This document shows positions 27,467 to 36,082 of a stretch of 64,000 bases of DNA, in pieces. Below the pieces are notes generated by a model. The model was not told the DNA's origin, made no database searches, and saw only the letters and a program-made list of their open reading frames with translations. Both the position numbers and the translations under genes were made by a program. The stretch is taken from NCBI GenBank assembly GCA_938015445.1, contig CALLPE010000009.1:124001-188000 (forward strand), read 5' to 3'. Position 1 is the stretch's first letter, and each line of letters opens with the position of its first letter. Source of the stretch: an uncultured Pirellulales bacterium. Lineage in GTDB: Bacteria; Planctomycetota; Planctomycetia; Pirellulales; Thermoguttaceae.

Positions 27467-28327
27467 TGTCAGTCCTTTATGCGGCAGCACTAGTTAGCTT
27501 TGGCTTGTTGCAGGCAAGCCCGGCTGTGCGAATGTTCGCTGTGCAGCAGCCTTGGGGGCCATGACGAAACAACTGATTTTACGCCATAAGCCCCGCCGGC
27601 ACTATATGAGCTACCAACCGCTCGCCTGTTGGCTCGACATTCCAGAATGCGTCGAGCCGGCTGGCCATTCGATATTGGTCGATTGGCCCACCCGACAACA
27701 AGCTTGTTGCTAAGTTCCCCTTATGGCGGGTCGCTAAAGCTCCTCGGACGTATATCGGCCGCAGCCGCTGCTAGCAGTGCTGCTGGTAACTGATTTTGGA
27801 GGGGCAATTCTGGGCAGCCAGTTTGGCGACCCGCCGACCCGCACTATGCCAGGCAACTGATTATGGGGGTGATTCGCGGGGCCTATCCCGACGTCTGACA
27901 TGCTCGCTCCAGGCGCGCAAGGACACCCTCCGAAGAAATCTTTTCGGAAAGGACGCCGAAAGCTATCCCAGCTATACGCGCAGTGATAACTTCCAGCGTA
28001 CCAACGACTTATAACTGTGCCCTCGCTTCTTTACCATCGACTGACATTAGGATTTCTCACTGGCGACGGTTTTTCCGCTGCGAGAAATTGACCTCTTATC
28101 GGCTTTGGCCGGCGAGGGCGTTTCGGCGACCTAAACAGACGAGAAGTCAAGATCGTGATCGCGGAAGGGCCAGAACTCTGATCAGCCGCCGCGAAAACAA
28201 TTTATAAAAAAACTGAAAAATCCTACTTTTCACACTGCGCGGGGATTGCTATTGGCGCATAATCGTCTATCTTTATCAGTAGTAGCTTCTCCACCGGTTC
28301 TCGGGGCTGTTATATTGTGGCGAAAGG
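27467..28327. other. Long gene-free stretch
   Basis: About 860 nt without a credible gene. The phrase AACTGATTTT/AACTGATTAT recurs near 27571, 27788 and 27858, each time followed by G-rich sequence. AT-rich DNA at 28190-28230 could hold the promoter of the STAS gene. I looked for RNase P, tmRNA and SRP RNA cores and saw none. Confidence 0.45.
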
Positions 28328-28714
28328 ATGGGACGTATGCTCGCCAATGCTCTCGGCTATCGGGTGGATGTGGAGCGTGGGCCAGGTTGGTTGCTTGTCC
28401 GCATTCGCGATGTAGAAGACTCCGCAGAGGCCACGCTGCTGGCCGATCAACTCTGGGAAATCGCTGCACGTCATTTCACCTACCGCATGGTTGTGGACCT
28501 TGATCAACTGCCCGTGCTCGACAGTCAACTGGTAGGTCAGTTGTTACAACTTCAAGCGCGATTGGCAGAACGTAACGGCATGTTGCGCTTATGCGGAGTG
28601 TCGCCTTTCAACCGTCGGGTGCTACAAGCGTGCGGGGCCGACAAAGTATTCATTCCTTACCGCACTCGGGAAGAAGCTATCCTCGGCTGCTATCGGCCTA
28701 ATCGTCCGCGCTGA
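28328..28714 (+). CDS. STAS-domain protein (anti-sigma-factor-antagonist-like)
   Basis: A 128-residue single-domain protein. The pattern (VVDLDQLPVLDSQLVGQLLQLQARLAERNGMLRLCGVSP then RVLQACGADKVFIPY) is that of STAS proteins such as SpoIIAA. The Ser in LDSQLVG sits where SpoIIAA-type proteins are phosphorylated by an anti-sigma kinase. No kinase or sigma factor gene adjoins it. AAAGG precedes the ATG. A role in partner-switching regulation is inferred from the family only. Confidence 0.85.
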   Translation: MGRMLANALGYRVDVERGPGWLLVRIRDVEDSAEATLLADQLWEIAARHFTYRMVVDLDQLPVLDSQLVGQLLQLQARLAERNGMLRLCGVSPFNRRVLQACGADKVFIPYRTREEAILGCYRPNRPR

Positions 28715-28897
28715 GCCAACTCAGAGCCGTTCGCGTCGCGGCGCCTGTTTCTACTTCCGCCTGGTGAGATTCGCTGCGCCTTAAGCAGCCCGATCAACAC
28801 CCGTAATAAAAGGCCGGTTCCGCGATTTTCAGAAGCAGGCTGGTCGGCGCCGTTCACAAACGGCTTCATCGCCGCTACTCGCCGCGTTCTTATTGGC

Positions 28898-29728
28898 TTA
28901 TTCTTCAGCGGCTGTTAAGCGCGCACGGCACTGAGCGGCTAATTGGTCCAGTTGCCAGAACAAGTCTGCAAGCCGCATTGGCTTAGAAACTACAGCAGCA
29001 GCGCCGACCTGTAGCGCCCGGAGCACGTCTTCGATGCGCGGAAAATCCGCCAGCGTCAGTATGGGCGCTGGTTCCAGCAGTTTGCATAGCTGTTGCAACA
29101 AGGCAAGTTGCGCTTCGGACAGGTCCTGCCCGTCGAAAATTCCCACGCGCACGCCGCCGACCACAGCGTGCCAATCGCGCCGCAGCCAGACTGTCGCCCA
29201 GCCGCGCACCGAACAGGCGTCGCAAAGCAACTCGGCCACCGACCGATTGCTCGAGCAGACTACCACCAGCGCCGACCGCCCATCGCCGCTAAGCTCTGCT
29301 TCGCACAACAGGCGGTCTTCCTCGGTAGCCGTGACCGGAAGACTCCAAGCGGTGGGCTTTCCATCTTGGAGGGCCTGGAACTGCCGGGCAGCGCGGGCAG
29401 GCCACTGATGCCAATAGCACCGTATCGCCGCAGGCCAGGGGCGGCCGGTTCTTTCCTCCCCTTCACACCAACTGCCTAGCAAGCCGACCACCCGGGCAAG
29501 CGGAGCCAAGCGGCGTAAGCGTTCGACAGCAGCCGCAGAACACTGTCCCGGATACGCTTGTGCCAGAACAAGCACGTCCGGCGCACATTGGCCGGTGAGC
29601 AGCAGTTGCTCGGCTGCCGCGACGCTTTCGGCGGTCGCAAGCTGTGAACACTCGCTCAGCCCACGGCAAGCGTGATGGAACTCGGCGTAGCGAAGGTCTC
29701 CGACCAGTAACACATTAATGCCTGCCAT
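28898..29728 (-). CDS. Tandem receiver-like regulatory protein
   Basis: A 276-residue protein that appears to contain two response-regulator receiver-like folds and no DNA-binding domain. The first (residues 1-115: NVLLVGDLRY, APDVLVLAQAYPG) lacks a phospho-acceptor Asp where one is expected. The second (about 145-265: ALVVVCSSN, VRVGIFDGQDL, AAAVVSKPMRLADLF) keeps a plausible Asp and the conserved Lys of the SKP motif. It lies 36 nt downstream of the HTH-PtsN gene on the same strand, so the two probably form an operon. The phosphorylation source and output are unknown. Confidence 0.7.
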   Translation of the reverse strand: MAGINVLLVGDLRYAEFHHACRGLSECSQLATAESVAAAEQLLLTGQCAPDVLVLAQAYPGQCSAAAVERLRRLAPLARVVGLLGSWCEGEERTGRPWPAAIRCYWHQWPARAARQFQALQDGKPTAWSLPVTATEEDRLLCEAELSGDGRSALVVVCSSNRSVAELLCDACSVRGWATVWLRRDWHAVVGGVRVGIFDGQDLSEAQLALLQQLCKLLEPAPILTLADFPRIEDVLRALQVGAAAVVSKPMRLADLFWQLDQLAAQCRARLTAAEE

Positions 29729-29764
29729 GGCCGCGTAAGACAGTGATAAGTTGCCGGGCTGCGC

Positions 29765-30463
29765 TCACAACTTCTGCTCCACTTCTTCGATCAACCGGTG
29801 GGCCGATTGCGCATCGGGGGCCTGCCGCAGGGCGTTAAGAAAACCCGACGTGCTGAGCAAGCGGCTCAAACGCGCCAACACACGCAAGTGCACTCGGTCA
29901 TCGGTGGAACAGATCAAAAAGAACACGTCGCTCAGTGGAACATCGCTGCCAAACGGTATGCCGCAAGTCGTACAGCCCAGCGCTAGGAACGGCTGCGCAA
30001 GGATTTGCGGCATAGGCCGTCTGGGGTGTAGCAGCGCTACGCCGTTCTCTAGGGCGGTGGGATGAATGTCCTCGCGGGCGCGAACCGCGTCGGCCATAGC
30101 CTTCGGGTCCCACAGCCAGCCAGTGCGCGCCGCCACCTCCACGATAGAGTCGATCACCGAGTTGCGCGTACGGGCGTATAACGGTATGGCGATGGCTTCC
30201 AGGGGAAGCATGGCGGCGATGGAGATTTGCTCTTCGGCCGGCGACGCCTGCCGCAGCACGCTTTCCACTTCGAGCAGCTCATCCTCGTCAGACAAGCCGA
30301 TGCGCTGCTCGAACCAGCGATGGATGTCAGGACGCGCGAACCGCCAGCGACCTCCCACCTTCCGGCCAGGCAGCTTCCCGCGCTCTGCCAACTTGACTAC
30401 CTGTTGAGGCGTTAGGTGCAAATAGCGGGCCAAGCTCTCGACGTCGAAATCGCTGTATGGCAT
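29765..30463 (-). CDS. HTH (excisionase/MerR-like) - PTS EIIA (PtsN-like) fusion
   Basis: A 232-residue protein from the ATG at 30463 (MPYSDFDVESLARYL). Residues 5-50 form a helix-turn-helix of the excisionase type (YLHLTPQQVVKLAERGKLPGRKVGGRWRF). Residues 80-230 are a PTS EIIA domain of the nitrogen/fructose type with the phospho-His at H146 (NGVALLHPRRP). PtsN-type domains relay phosphate from PEP through EI and NPr; the fused HTH suggests direct DNA or partner binding. The downstream gene is a receiver-like protein. A TTG-started frame upstream of 30463 is unlikely coding. Confidence 0.88.
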   Translation of the reverse strand: MPYSDFDVESLARYLHLTPQQVVKLAERGKLPGRKVGGRWRFARPDIHRWFEQRIGLSDEDELLEVESVLRQASPAEEQISIAAMLPLEAIAIPLYARTRNSVIDSIVEVAARTGWLWDPKAMADAVRAREDIHPTALENGVALLHPRRPMPQILAQPFLALGCTTCGIPFGSDVPLSDVFFLICSTDDRVHLRVLARLSRLLSTSGFLNALRQAPDAQSAHRLIEEVEQKL

Positions 30464-30623
30464 AAACCTCGCTTGTTTGAAACCCACACTATCGCACGCC
30501 CAAATGCCGCTGCGCCCGATTACCTTGTTGCTTAGCACACGGCGGCGCTGGCGGCCGGGGCCAGTCGCCAGGTTACCTTACGGGCCTTTTCGGGAGAGAG
30601 CGCTTGGCAGTGGCCAAGCTGTT

Positions 30624-31118
30624 CTACAAACCCATCGCCAGATATCCGCCGCGGGCGTCGCTTTCCGCCCGTAACTGTTCCACACGTTCGATGGCTTTTT
30701 TCAAATCGCCGGAAGCTATATATCGGTCGAACTCGACTTTCACTGCCAGGGACACGGTTTCGGCCAACCACTGGGTGGCAGCAGCGGTAAGCCAGGGGCA
30801 TACCTGCCCGCGCAACTGGACAGATAGATCGCAATATTGCGTCTTGCAATCGGTCGGGTCGGTCAGTACGGTACCCTCGAAGCCGAACTCGACCGTTCCC
30901 AGTTGCTCGTCGTTGGTGAAGTGGAAAACGCACTGGCCGTCGTACAGGTAGTAACTGTTGAAAAATCCGTGCTTTTCTGCGGCCCAGCGGATGCGCCTGT
31001 GCAGTTCCCGAACTTCCTCGGCGGCATCTGGCGGCGCGTCAAGCCGACCGACTGCGCGAAGCGGCAAGCACTGGAAACTAATCTGCACAAATTGGCCCAT
31101 GTTCGGCGACTCGTCCAT
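30624..31118 (-). CDS. Conserved-looking hypothetical protein
   Basis: A 164-residue soluble protein from the ATG at 31118; an ATG at 31100 (MGQFVQIS) and a GTG at 31157 are alternatives. It is mixed alpha/beta: FVQISFQCLPLRAVGRLD, then a helix (AAEEVRELHRRIRWAAEKHG), a short strand region YYLYDGQCVFHFTND, a Cys-rich turn (DCKTQYCDLSVQLRGQVCPW) and a C-terminal helix (EFDRYIASGDLKKAIERVEQLRAE). I do not recognise the family. Codon use looks like that of its neighbours, and no operon partner is within 160 nt. Confidence 0.65.
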   Translation of the reverse strand: MDESPNMGQFVQISFQCLPLRAVGRLDAPPDAAEEVRELHRRIRWAAEKHGFFNSYYLYDGQCVFHFTNDEQLGTVEFGFEGTVLTDPTDCKTQYCDLSVQLRGQVCPWLTAAATQWLAETVSLAVKVEFDRYIASGDLKKAIERVEQLRAESDARGGYLAMGL

Positions 31119-31227
31119 ATCGAAGCGTTGAGGTTGATTGTACGCGGCGGCGGCCACGGCTGAAAGCTGTAAAAAAGCTATAAGACCGTCAAGCTAAGCT
31201 GGCCATAATACCAACTCTTGCAATACT

Positions 31228-31251
31228 ATACTATGTCGATAAACATAGTAT
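31228..31251. promoter_or_regulatory. Operator-like palindrome overlapping the cysH-side promoter
   Basis: A perfect 9-bp inverted repeat, ATACTATGT (31228-31236) and ACATAGTAT (31243-31251), separated by 6 nt. Its last base is the first of a consensus -35 TTGACA. A 24-bp dyad here is the size of sites for dimeric repressors such as Rrf2- or TetR-type proteins. The placement suggests repression. No regulator gene adjoins, so the binding protein is unknown. Confidence 0.6.
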
Positions 31252-31279
31252 TGACATGGCGTGCCGTTTTCGATATTAT
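31251..31279 (+). promoter_or_regulatory. Sigma-70-type promoter upstream of cysH
   Basis: -35 TTGACA (31251-31256, perfect consensus), 17-nt spacer, -10 TATTAT (31274-31279, five of six). It lies in unusually AT-rich DNA for this window. The start of transcription would be near 31286, leaving a leader of about 240 nt before the cysH ATG. Confidence 0.6.
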
Positions 31280-31282
31280 AAT

Positions 31283-31523
31283 AAAGCGGTCAACATAATA
31301 AAGTATCTTGCCATCGATGTTGCTACATCAGCAGCGGCGGATGGTGCTAATTGGATGATGCAAATCCTTGCATGCGTATGGGCTAGCAAGCAGTTGCCAA
31401 GGACTGCTGCCGAGAACTTAAGTGCATATTAGAAAGTAACTTACGTCCTGGAATCGATTTGCTGGCCGTTGTCACTCAGTAGCAACGGTGGTGGCGCCCG
31501 CCGCGTGCTGAACGGAGACGAGC
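31283..31523 (+). other. Long 5' leader of cysH
   Basis: This 240-nt untranslated stretch follows the predicted promoter. GGTGCTAATT at about 31344 resembles one segment of a SAM-I riboswitch, but the other conserved blocks are absent. An inverted-repeat-like GATGCAAATCCTTGCATGC is present near 31357-31375. No known riboswitch is recognised. Confidence 0.35.
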
Positions 31524-32396
31524 ATGGCCTTTGCGACCCCGATTATTCGCCGAAGCGTTGAAGTAGCTATGGTTCGATACCCACATGAGCATTTGCGTGT
31601 GGCAGGACATGCCGACGGTCGATCTGCCGCTGGAAGCACTACGGCTGAGCCATCCAGGGCGGCCTCTGCGGTCAAGAGCGTCCCGGTTTCGGGGGTCCGG
31701 ACCGCTACAGCAGAGGAACTTCAGTGGCTTGCCGACCAAAGCCAGCGGCTTGAGTCGGCCAGCCCCGAAGAAATCCTTCGCTGGGCTGTGGAGCGATATT
31801 TTCCCCGTTTCACCATGGCCACCGGGCTTGGGCCGGAGGGGTGCGTGATCATTTCAATGCTGGCCAAGATCGAGCCGCGGGTGTATGTGTTCAACTTGGA
31901 CACCGGTTATCAATTTCCTGAAACGTTGGCCCTACGGGAACGCATCGCGGAGAAATATGGAATCGTCGTCGATCTTCAGCGTCCGGAGCTGTCGGTAGAG
32001 GAATACGAAGCAGCCAACGGTGGCCCAGTGTACAAGACCGATCCCGACCGCTGCTGCTTCGACCGGAAGGTGCGGGTGTTGCAGCGCGTTGCGGCCAATT
32101 TCGATGCTTGGGCAACGGGTATTCGCCGGGATCAGAGTCCGACCCGGGCCAACACGCCGATTGTCAAATGGGATGCCAAGTTCGGCCTGGTGAAGATCAG
32201 CCCCTTGGCCAATTGGACCCGCAAAGACGTTTGGCGCCGGATCATGGAAGAGGGCATTCCCTACAATCCTCTACACGACCAGGGTTATCCAAGCATCGGT
32301 TGCTGGCCGTGCACCCGGCCCGTCGGTGACGGCGAAGACGAACGCGCCGGCCGCTGGAGCGGGACGGCCAAGACCGAGTGCGGACTGCACACTTAA
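31524..32396 (+). CDS. cysH: Phosphoadenylyl/adenylyl-sulfate reductase, 4Fe-4S type
   Basis: Reduces activated sulfate (APS or PAPS) to sulfite in cytoplasmic sulfate assimilation, 290 residues. The catalytic ECGLH motif is at 285-289. The cluster-binding Cys pairs C177-C178 (DRCCFDRK) and C260/C263 (GCWPC) are both present, which marks the [4Fe-4S] class normally using APS. The N-terminal 60 residues are a low-complexity extension not needed for the fold; translation could instead start at M16. The first ATG has GGAG six nt upstream. There are no other sulfate-assimilation genes in the window. Regulation is probably through the palindrome at 31228-31251. Confidence 0.95.
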   Translation: MAFATPIIRRSVEVAMVRYPHEHLRVAGHADGRSAAGSTTAEPSRAASAVKSVPVSGVRTATAEELQWLADQSQRLESASPEEILRWAVERYFPRFTMATGLGPEGCVIISMLAKIEPRVYVFNLDTGYQFPETLALRERIAEKYGIVVDLQRPELSVEEYEAANGGPVYKTDPDRCCFDRKVRVLQRVAANFDAWATGIRRDQSPTRANTPIVKWDAKFGLVKISPLANWTRKDVWRRIMEEGIPYNPLHDQGYPSIGCWPCTRPVGDGEDERAGRWSGTAKTECGLHT

Positions 32397-32463
32397 CCGG
32401 CACGTTCAGTAGTGTGCTCGCAGACCGTCGACTAACCTTGTGAAAGCAAGGGCGGCAACGGTT

Positions 32464-33390
32464 CTAAGCAACCTGAGCCAGCCGTTTGACCAGACCTACG
32501 TTTTCGGCCACTTGGTCTTTGTATTTTTGCCACATGCCGACCAGGACTACGTCGGTGGGTTTGATCTTTTCAAACGTCAGCCGCAAGGCGGCTTCCACAT
32601 CCGCCGGCGTGGCGCAGTGCCGGTTGGCGCCCAGAACCTTGAAGGCGATGCATGGCTTCGATACCTGACGGATAGTGTTGAGCATCGCTTGACGGGTAGG
32701 TTCTTCGAAGACTTCTTCGCCTTTGCGTTTCGGGTTTAGCCCGTCGGTACTGTGGTATAGCGAACACTGGTAGAAATCTACATCCCAACCCTTGCTCTCG
32801 GCGTAGTCGATTACCTCGTGATTGTGGGAACACAAGCCCACCATCAGGCCAGCGTCGCGGAGCATCTTCAAAGTATCCAGTGCCAGGTCGATTTTGCCCT
32901 CGCGCATTAGGCGGTCGCTTGTTGCGCCGTAATGCTGCGCGCCGATAGGTTTGGGATCCATTTTCATTATTCGGGCGAGTTCTTCTTTTCCTTGGCCGGG
33001 GGCAGAATAGAAGGTGGCGATCCATTGCATCTTGCCGCCTTCGGCGTAAAAGGCGCGCAACAGCGCTTCGATGTTCAACCCGCCCATCTGACAAGTATTA
33101 ATGCCCAACTGCTGGCAGCGGCGGAGTAACTTCAGTCCGTTTTCTTGATTGGCGAAATACTCGCGCATCTCCTGGTCAAGCTCTTTAGAGAAGTGCGAGG
33201 TTCCCTTGATCGGGTTGTGGCCTACGAGAAGTCGCGTGATTTCGAACTTGCCCCAGCGGACGGTGGGCAAAGCGTTGTTGGCGGCCGACGGTTCACCGGG
33301 GGCCGCATAAGAAGAAAGCATGGCAGTACCGATTGCGGCCAAACCGGCTTTGGCGAACGTCCGCCGCGTGAGCACGGCTGTCTTGTTCAT
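32464..33390 (-). CDS. Tat-exported TIM-barrel protein, aldo/keto-reductase-like but lacking the catalytic tetrad
   Basis: A 308-residue protein with Tat signal TRRTFAKAGLAAIG and an excellent ribosome-binding site (AGAGGGAGA). The body looks like a TIM barrel related to aldo/keto reductases (WGKFEITRLLVGHNPIKG, LGINTCQMGGLNIEALLRAF, ITLE-type helices, VVLVGMW). However, the segment that should read D-T-A-x-x-Y is NTCQMGG, and no K or H of the tetrad is in place. It may therefore bind a sugar or act by other chemistry. It stands alone between convergent cysH and a gene-poor gap. The function is unknown. Confidence 0.85.
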   Translation of the reverse strand: MNKTAVLTRRTFAKAGLAAIGTAMLSSYAAPGEPSAANNALPTVRWGKFEITRLLVGHNPIKGTSHFSKELDQEMREYFANQENGLKLLRRCQQLGINTCQMGGLNIEALLRAFYAEGGKMQWIATFYSAPGQGKEELARIMKMDPKPIGAQHYGATSDRLMREGKIDLALDTLKMLRDAGLMVGLCSHNHEVIDYAESKGWDVDFYQCSLYHSTDGLNPKRKGEEVFEEPTRQAMLNTIRQVSKPCIAFKVLGANRHCATPADVEAALRLTFEKIKPTDVVLVGMWQKYKDQVAENVGLVKRLAQVA

Positions 33391-34264
33391 AAAATCTCCC
33401 TCTGGCGAATCGCGGTATTAAGGCTTGGGCACTAAAGGCAGGATGAAATCATTTTATCTCTGCCGGCCAAAGAAGTCACCACAGTCGATGGGTAACCGGT
33501 TCCGGTTCGGTGACTAGTCACCGTTAAAAGTGTACATTCTGCTACCAAAAACCAAAAACGCGAAACGGCCAATAAGGCCTGTTGCGCTTGTGGTGTGATA
33601 AGTCGGCCAATCGGTGTATCGGTTTACCCAAGTTGTCCGCAGTCAGCGGTCGGTTCGCTGTGACCTGATGTAAACCAGTGGGTTGCCGAAACGATTCCCA
33701 AATCGCCCCAGTGGCCGAGCGAATGTTTGCCTTGCGCCGCAAGTTAATGCGCTTATTCGCGGGCTGTGAATAAAGGAAGACTTTCGTAGGTCGAGAAGAT
33801 ACGGAAGCGTGGTTGGCCTGAAAATATAGGTGGACCGGGCCGTTAATTTTCCGATGATTGTGGCCCCCTTGAAAGCGGAAGGACCGGTCCTCGTCATATC
33901 GCCGGTAAATGACATCGGCCGCTATGTCGCGCGGGTGGACGAACCGATGGAGCCAATCGGAGCGGAAAAACTGCAACTTGCAATTGTGCAAATTGTTGCT
34001 TTCGGGGAAAATGCGGCCCTATCGACGCTGCCCCGCCGGGCTGACTGCTCGATGGCGGTCGGCTGGGTGCGGCAACAGTGTTAACGTCAAGCTTGCTGAA
34101 AAGGATTTCGTGGCCCTTGCGCTTCCCGCCGTCGCCGACGATTTTTGCCCGTCGCCGCCGTCCGACCGGCTCCGACTCAAGCCCGGACGGGCCGTGACAC
34201 AGCAATATCCGCCAGATATTGTCAGCGACGAACTTCGTGGGGGCCGACGTCAAGGAGAGACCCG
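33391..34264. other. Gene-poor gap before the thioredoxin-protease gene
   Basis: About 870 nt. A 149-codon minus-strand frame (33542-33991) and an 84-codon plus-strand frame (33830-34084) exist, but neither has a ribosome-binding site, family look or typical composition. CAATATCCGCCAGATATTG (34202-34220) is an imperfect palindrome close to the next gene. Confidence 0.4.
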
Positions 34265-36082
34265 ATGCCGCTGGTTCACACCGTGCTGGTCGCCGTGGCA
34301 CTGTCTGCCGGCGATCAAATATTGTTGCTGGATTTTTATGCCGACTGGTGCGGTCCGTGTCGGGCGATGCAACCGGCGGTACAGGCCCTGGTGCAGGAAG
34401 GATATCCGGTCCGCAAGATAAACGTTGATCGTGAACCTGCCCTGGCGGCCCAGTACGGCGTGAAAGGAATACCGTGCTACATCCTGCTAGTCAACGGACG
34501 CGAGGTGGACCGGGTGGTCGGCGGCACAACCTATAGCCGTTTGCAGCGCATGTTCAAGACCGCCATGGCGCAAGCTGGCGCAAGTCACATGCCCGCCGGT
34601 GGCCAGCCGTCTAGCTCCACCGCCGAGTTTCAGAACACGATGGTCGGGCCGGCCGGCGCGCCGCCAAACCGCATTAGCGGAAGTCAGCAGTCAACTGCGG
34701 CTGGCCGGGCAGTAGCCCCGGCGCCTGCGCTTATGTCGGGCATGGCCGGGAGCAGCACGGCGCCAGGCTTATCGACCGGGTTACCGATCCGGCCCGTTGC
34801 CGACGACGGCCCGGGCCTTCCTGAGCAAGAAGACGATGTGCTGTTGCAAGCCACTGTGCGGATTCGCGTCAAAGATCCTCACGGCGAATCGCGCGGTTCC
34901 GGCACAATCGTCGACGCACGAGGCGACGCCGCCTTGATACTTACCTGCGGACACATCTTCCGCGAGTCGCGCGGGAAAGGACAAATCGAAGTGGATTTGT
35001 TCGGCCCGGGTTTGCAGCAGACTGTTTCGGGCATATGCCTTGGCTACGACGAGCATCGCGATTTGGGTTTGGTGATGATCAGGCCGCGGGGCACGGTGCC
35101 GACGGCACGTATCGCGCCGGCTGGTTACCGTGTAGGCCAAGGCGAGCCTGTGATCACGGCCGGTTGCAGTCACGGCCAGCCGCCCACGTTGATCCCCAGT
35201 CGGATTACTTCGGTAAACCGATACAACGGCCCGCCCAATTTGCAGGTGGCCGGCCAACCTGTGCAAGGGCGCAGCGGAGGCGGCTTGTTTACGCGCGACG
35301 GTCTGCTGATCGGTGTGTGCAATGCCGCCGATCCTCAGGACCGTGAAGGGTTTTTTGCCGCTTTAGGTTCCATCCACGCGATGCTGGACGCCCACAATCT
35401 AGCGTTCGTTTACCAAGCGGCCGAATCAGCCGTGGTGGCTCAAGGTGGCTCGGCCGACCGCGACGCGAAAAATAAAACAAGCCAACCGGCCCGCGCCGGC
35501 GGTAGCGTCGAGCTGCTGGCCGAACGCACCGGAGGCCCCGATGGTGTCGGAGTCGTAAACGAGCAAGCATGCGGAGCACCATACCGGCCTGGTTCCACAG
35601 GGCCGCGACTTCCGGGCGATCCGCCGTTTCGGTTTGCTTCGGTATCTTCGGGCAGTGGGCTGCTCGGCGCTATGTCGGGCATGGCAAGCGCGGATTCCGC
35701 CGCTGCCGGTTTAGCAAACGCACTTTCGGCAAGCGGAGTTTCGGCCAGCACAGTTTCCACCAGCTCAGATGCCACCAGGGCAGGTACCTCGATCGCTCGT
35801 GCTACCGGTGGATTTCCACCCGGCGCGGGTCAGGGTAACACCCAGTGGCCTGGGATTTCCCAGCCTTCGGGGGCCGAATTGGCTGCACTTGGCGCGGTGC
35901 GGTCGGCTTTAAACGAGGGCGGTGAGGTGATTCTGATCGTGCGCTCGCGGCGCGACCCGCAGGCCCGCAGTCAGGTGATCACCATCGACAATCCATCACC
36001 GGAGTTCCTCCGCCAACTGGCAAGCGAGGCTTCCACACCTCCGCCTGGCCGCGAGTTGACCTCCCTCCAAGTACGCCCGTAG
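34265..36082 (+). CDS. Thioredoxin / trypsin-like serine protease fusion protein
   Basis: A 605-residue protein from the ATG at 34265, preceded by AAGGAGAG. Residues 1-100 are a thioredoxin fold with the classical WCGPC (28-32) and cis-Pro loop GIPCYIL. A Ser/Ala/Gly-rich linker follows (105-195). Residues 200-385 form a chymotrypsin-fold protease with the full triad H230 (CGHIF), D266 (HRDLGLV) and S337 (GRSGGGLF). The C-terminal 200 residues are low complexity, including a 5-residue repeat at 481-500 encoded by a 15-bp tandem array. The N-terminus is hydrophobic but very short for a signal peptide, so its location is uncertain. Disulfide exchange coupled to proteolysis is a reasonable inference. 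Confidence 0.9.
   Translation: MPLVHTVLVAVALSAGDQILLLDFYADWCGPCRAMQPAVQALVQEGYPVRKINVDREPALAAQYGVKGIPCYILLVNGREVDRVVGGTTYSRLQRMFKTAMAQAGASHMPAGGQPSSSTAEFQNTMVGPAGAPPNRISGSQQSTAAGRAVAPAPALMSGMAGSSTAPGLSTGLPIRPVADDGPGLPEQEDDVLLQATVRIRVKDPHGESRGSGTIVDARGDAALILTCGHIFRESRGKGQIEVDLFGPGLQQTVSGICLGYDEHRDLGLVMIRPRGTVPTARIAPAGYRVGQGEPVITAGCSHGQPPTLIPSRITSVNRYNGPPNLQVAGQPVQGRSGGGLFTRDGLLIGVCNAADPQDREGFFAALGSIHAMLDAHNLAFVYQAAESAVVAQGGSADRDAKNKTSQPARAGGSVELLAERTGGPDGVGVVNEQACGAPYRPGSTGPRLPGDPPFRFASVSSGSGLLGAMSGMASADSAAAGLANALSASGVSASTVSTSSDATRAGTSIARATGGFPPGAGQGNTQWPGISQPSGAELAALGAVRSALNEGGEVILIVRSRRDPQARSQVITIDNPSPEFLRQLASEASTPPPGRELTSLQVRP
35705..35764. repeat. In-frame 15-bp tandem repeat, four units
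   Basis: Four 15-bp units (GCCGGTTTAGCAAAC, GCACTTTCGGCAAGC, GGAGTTTCGGCCAGC, ACAGTTTCCACCAGC) lie inside the protease-fusion gene and encode A-G-L-A-N, A-L-S-A-S, G-V-S-A-S, T-V-S-T-S in the low-complexity tail. They keep frame and look like a young expansion. Confidence 0.7.

Noticed and set aside
31344..31420. Possible SAM riboswitch in the cysH leader (GGTGCTAATT)
   Set aside because: Only one short block resembles SAM-I; the GGAGGGA and GCAACC blocks and the helices are absent.
33542..33991. 149-codon minus-strand frame
   Set aside because: No ribosome-binding site, unusual His/Arg/Asn content and no family resemblance.
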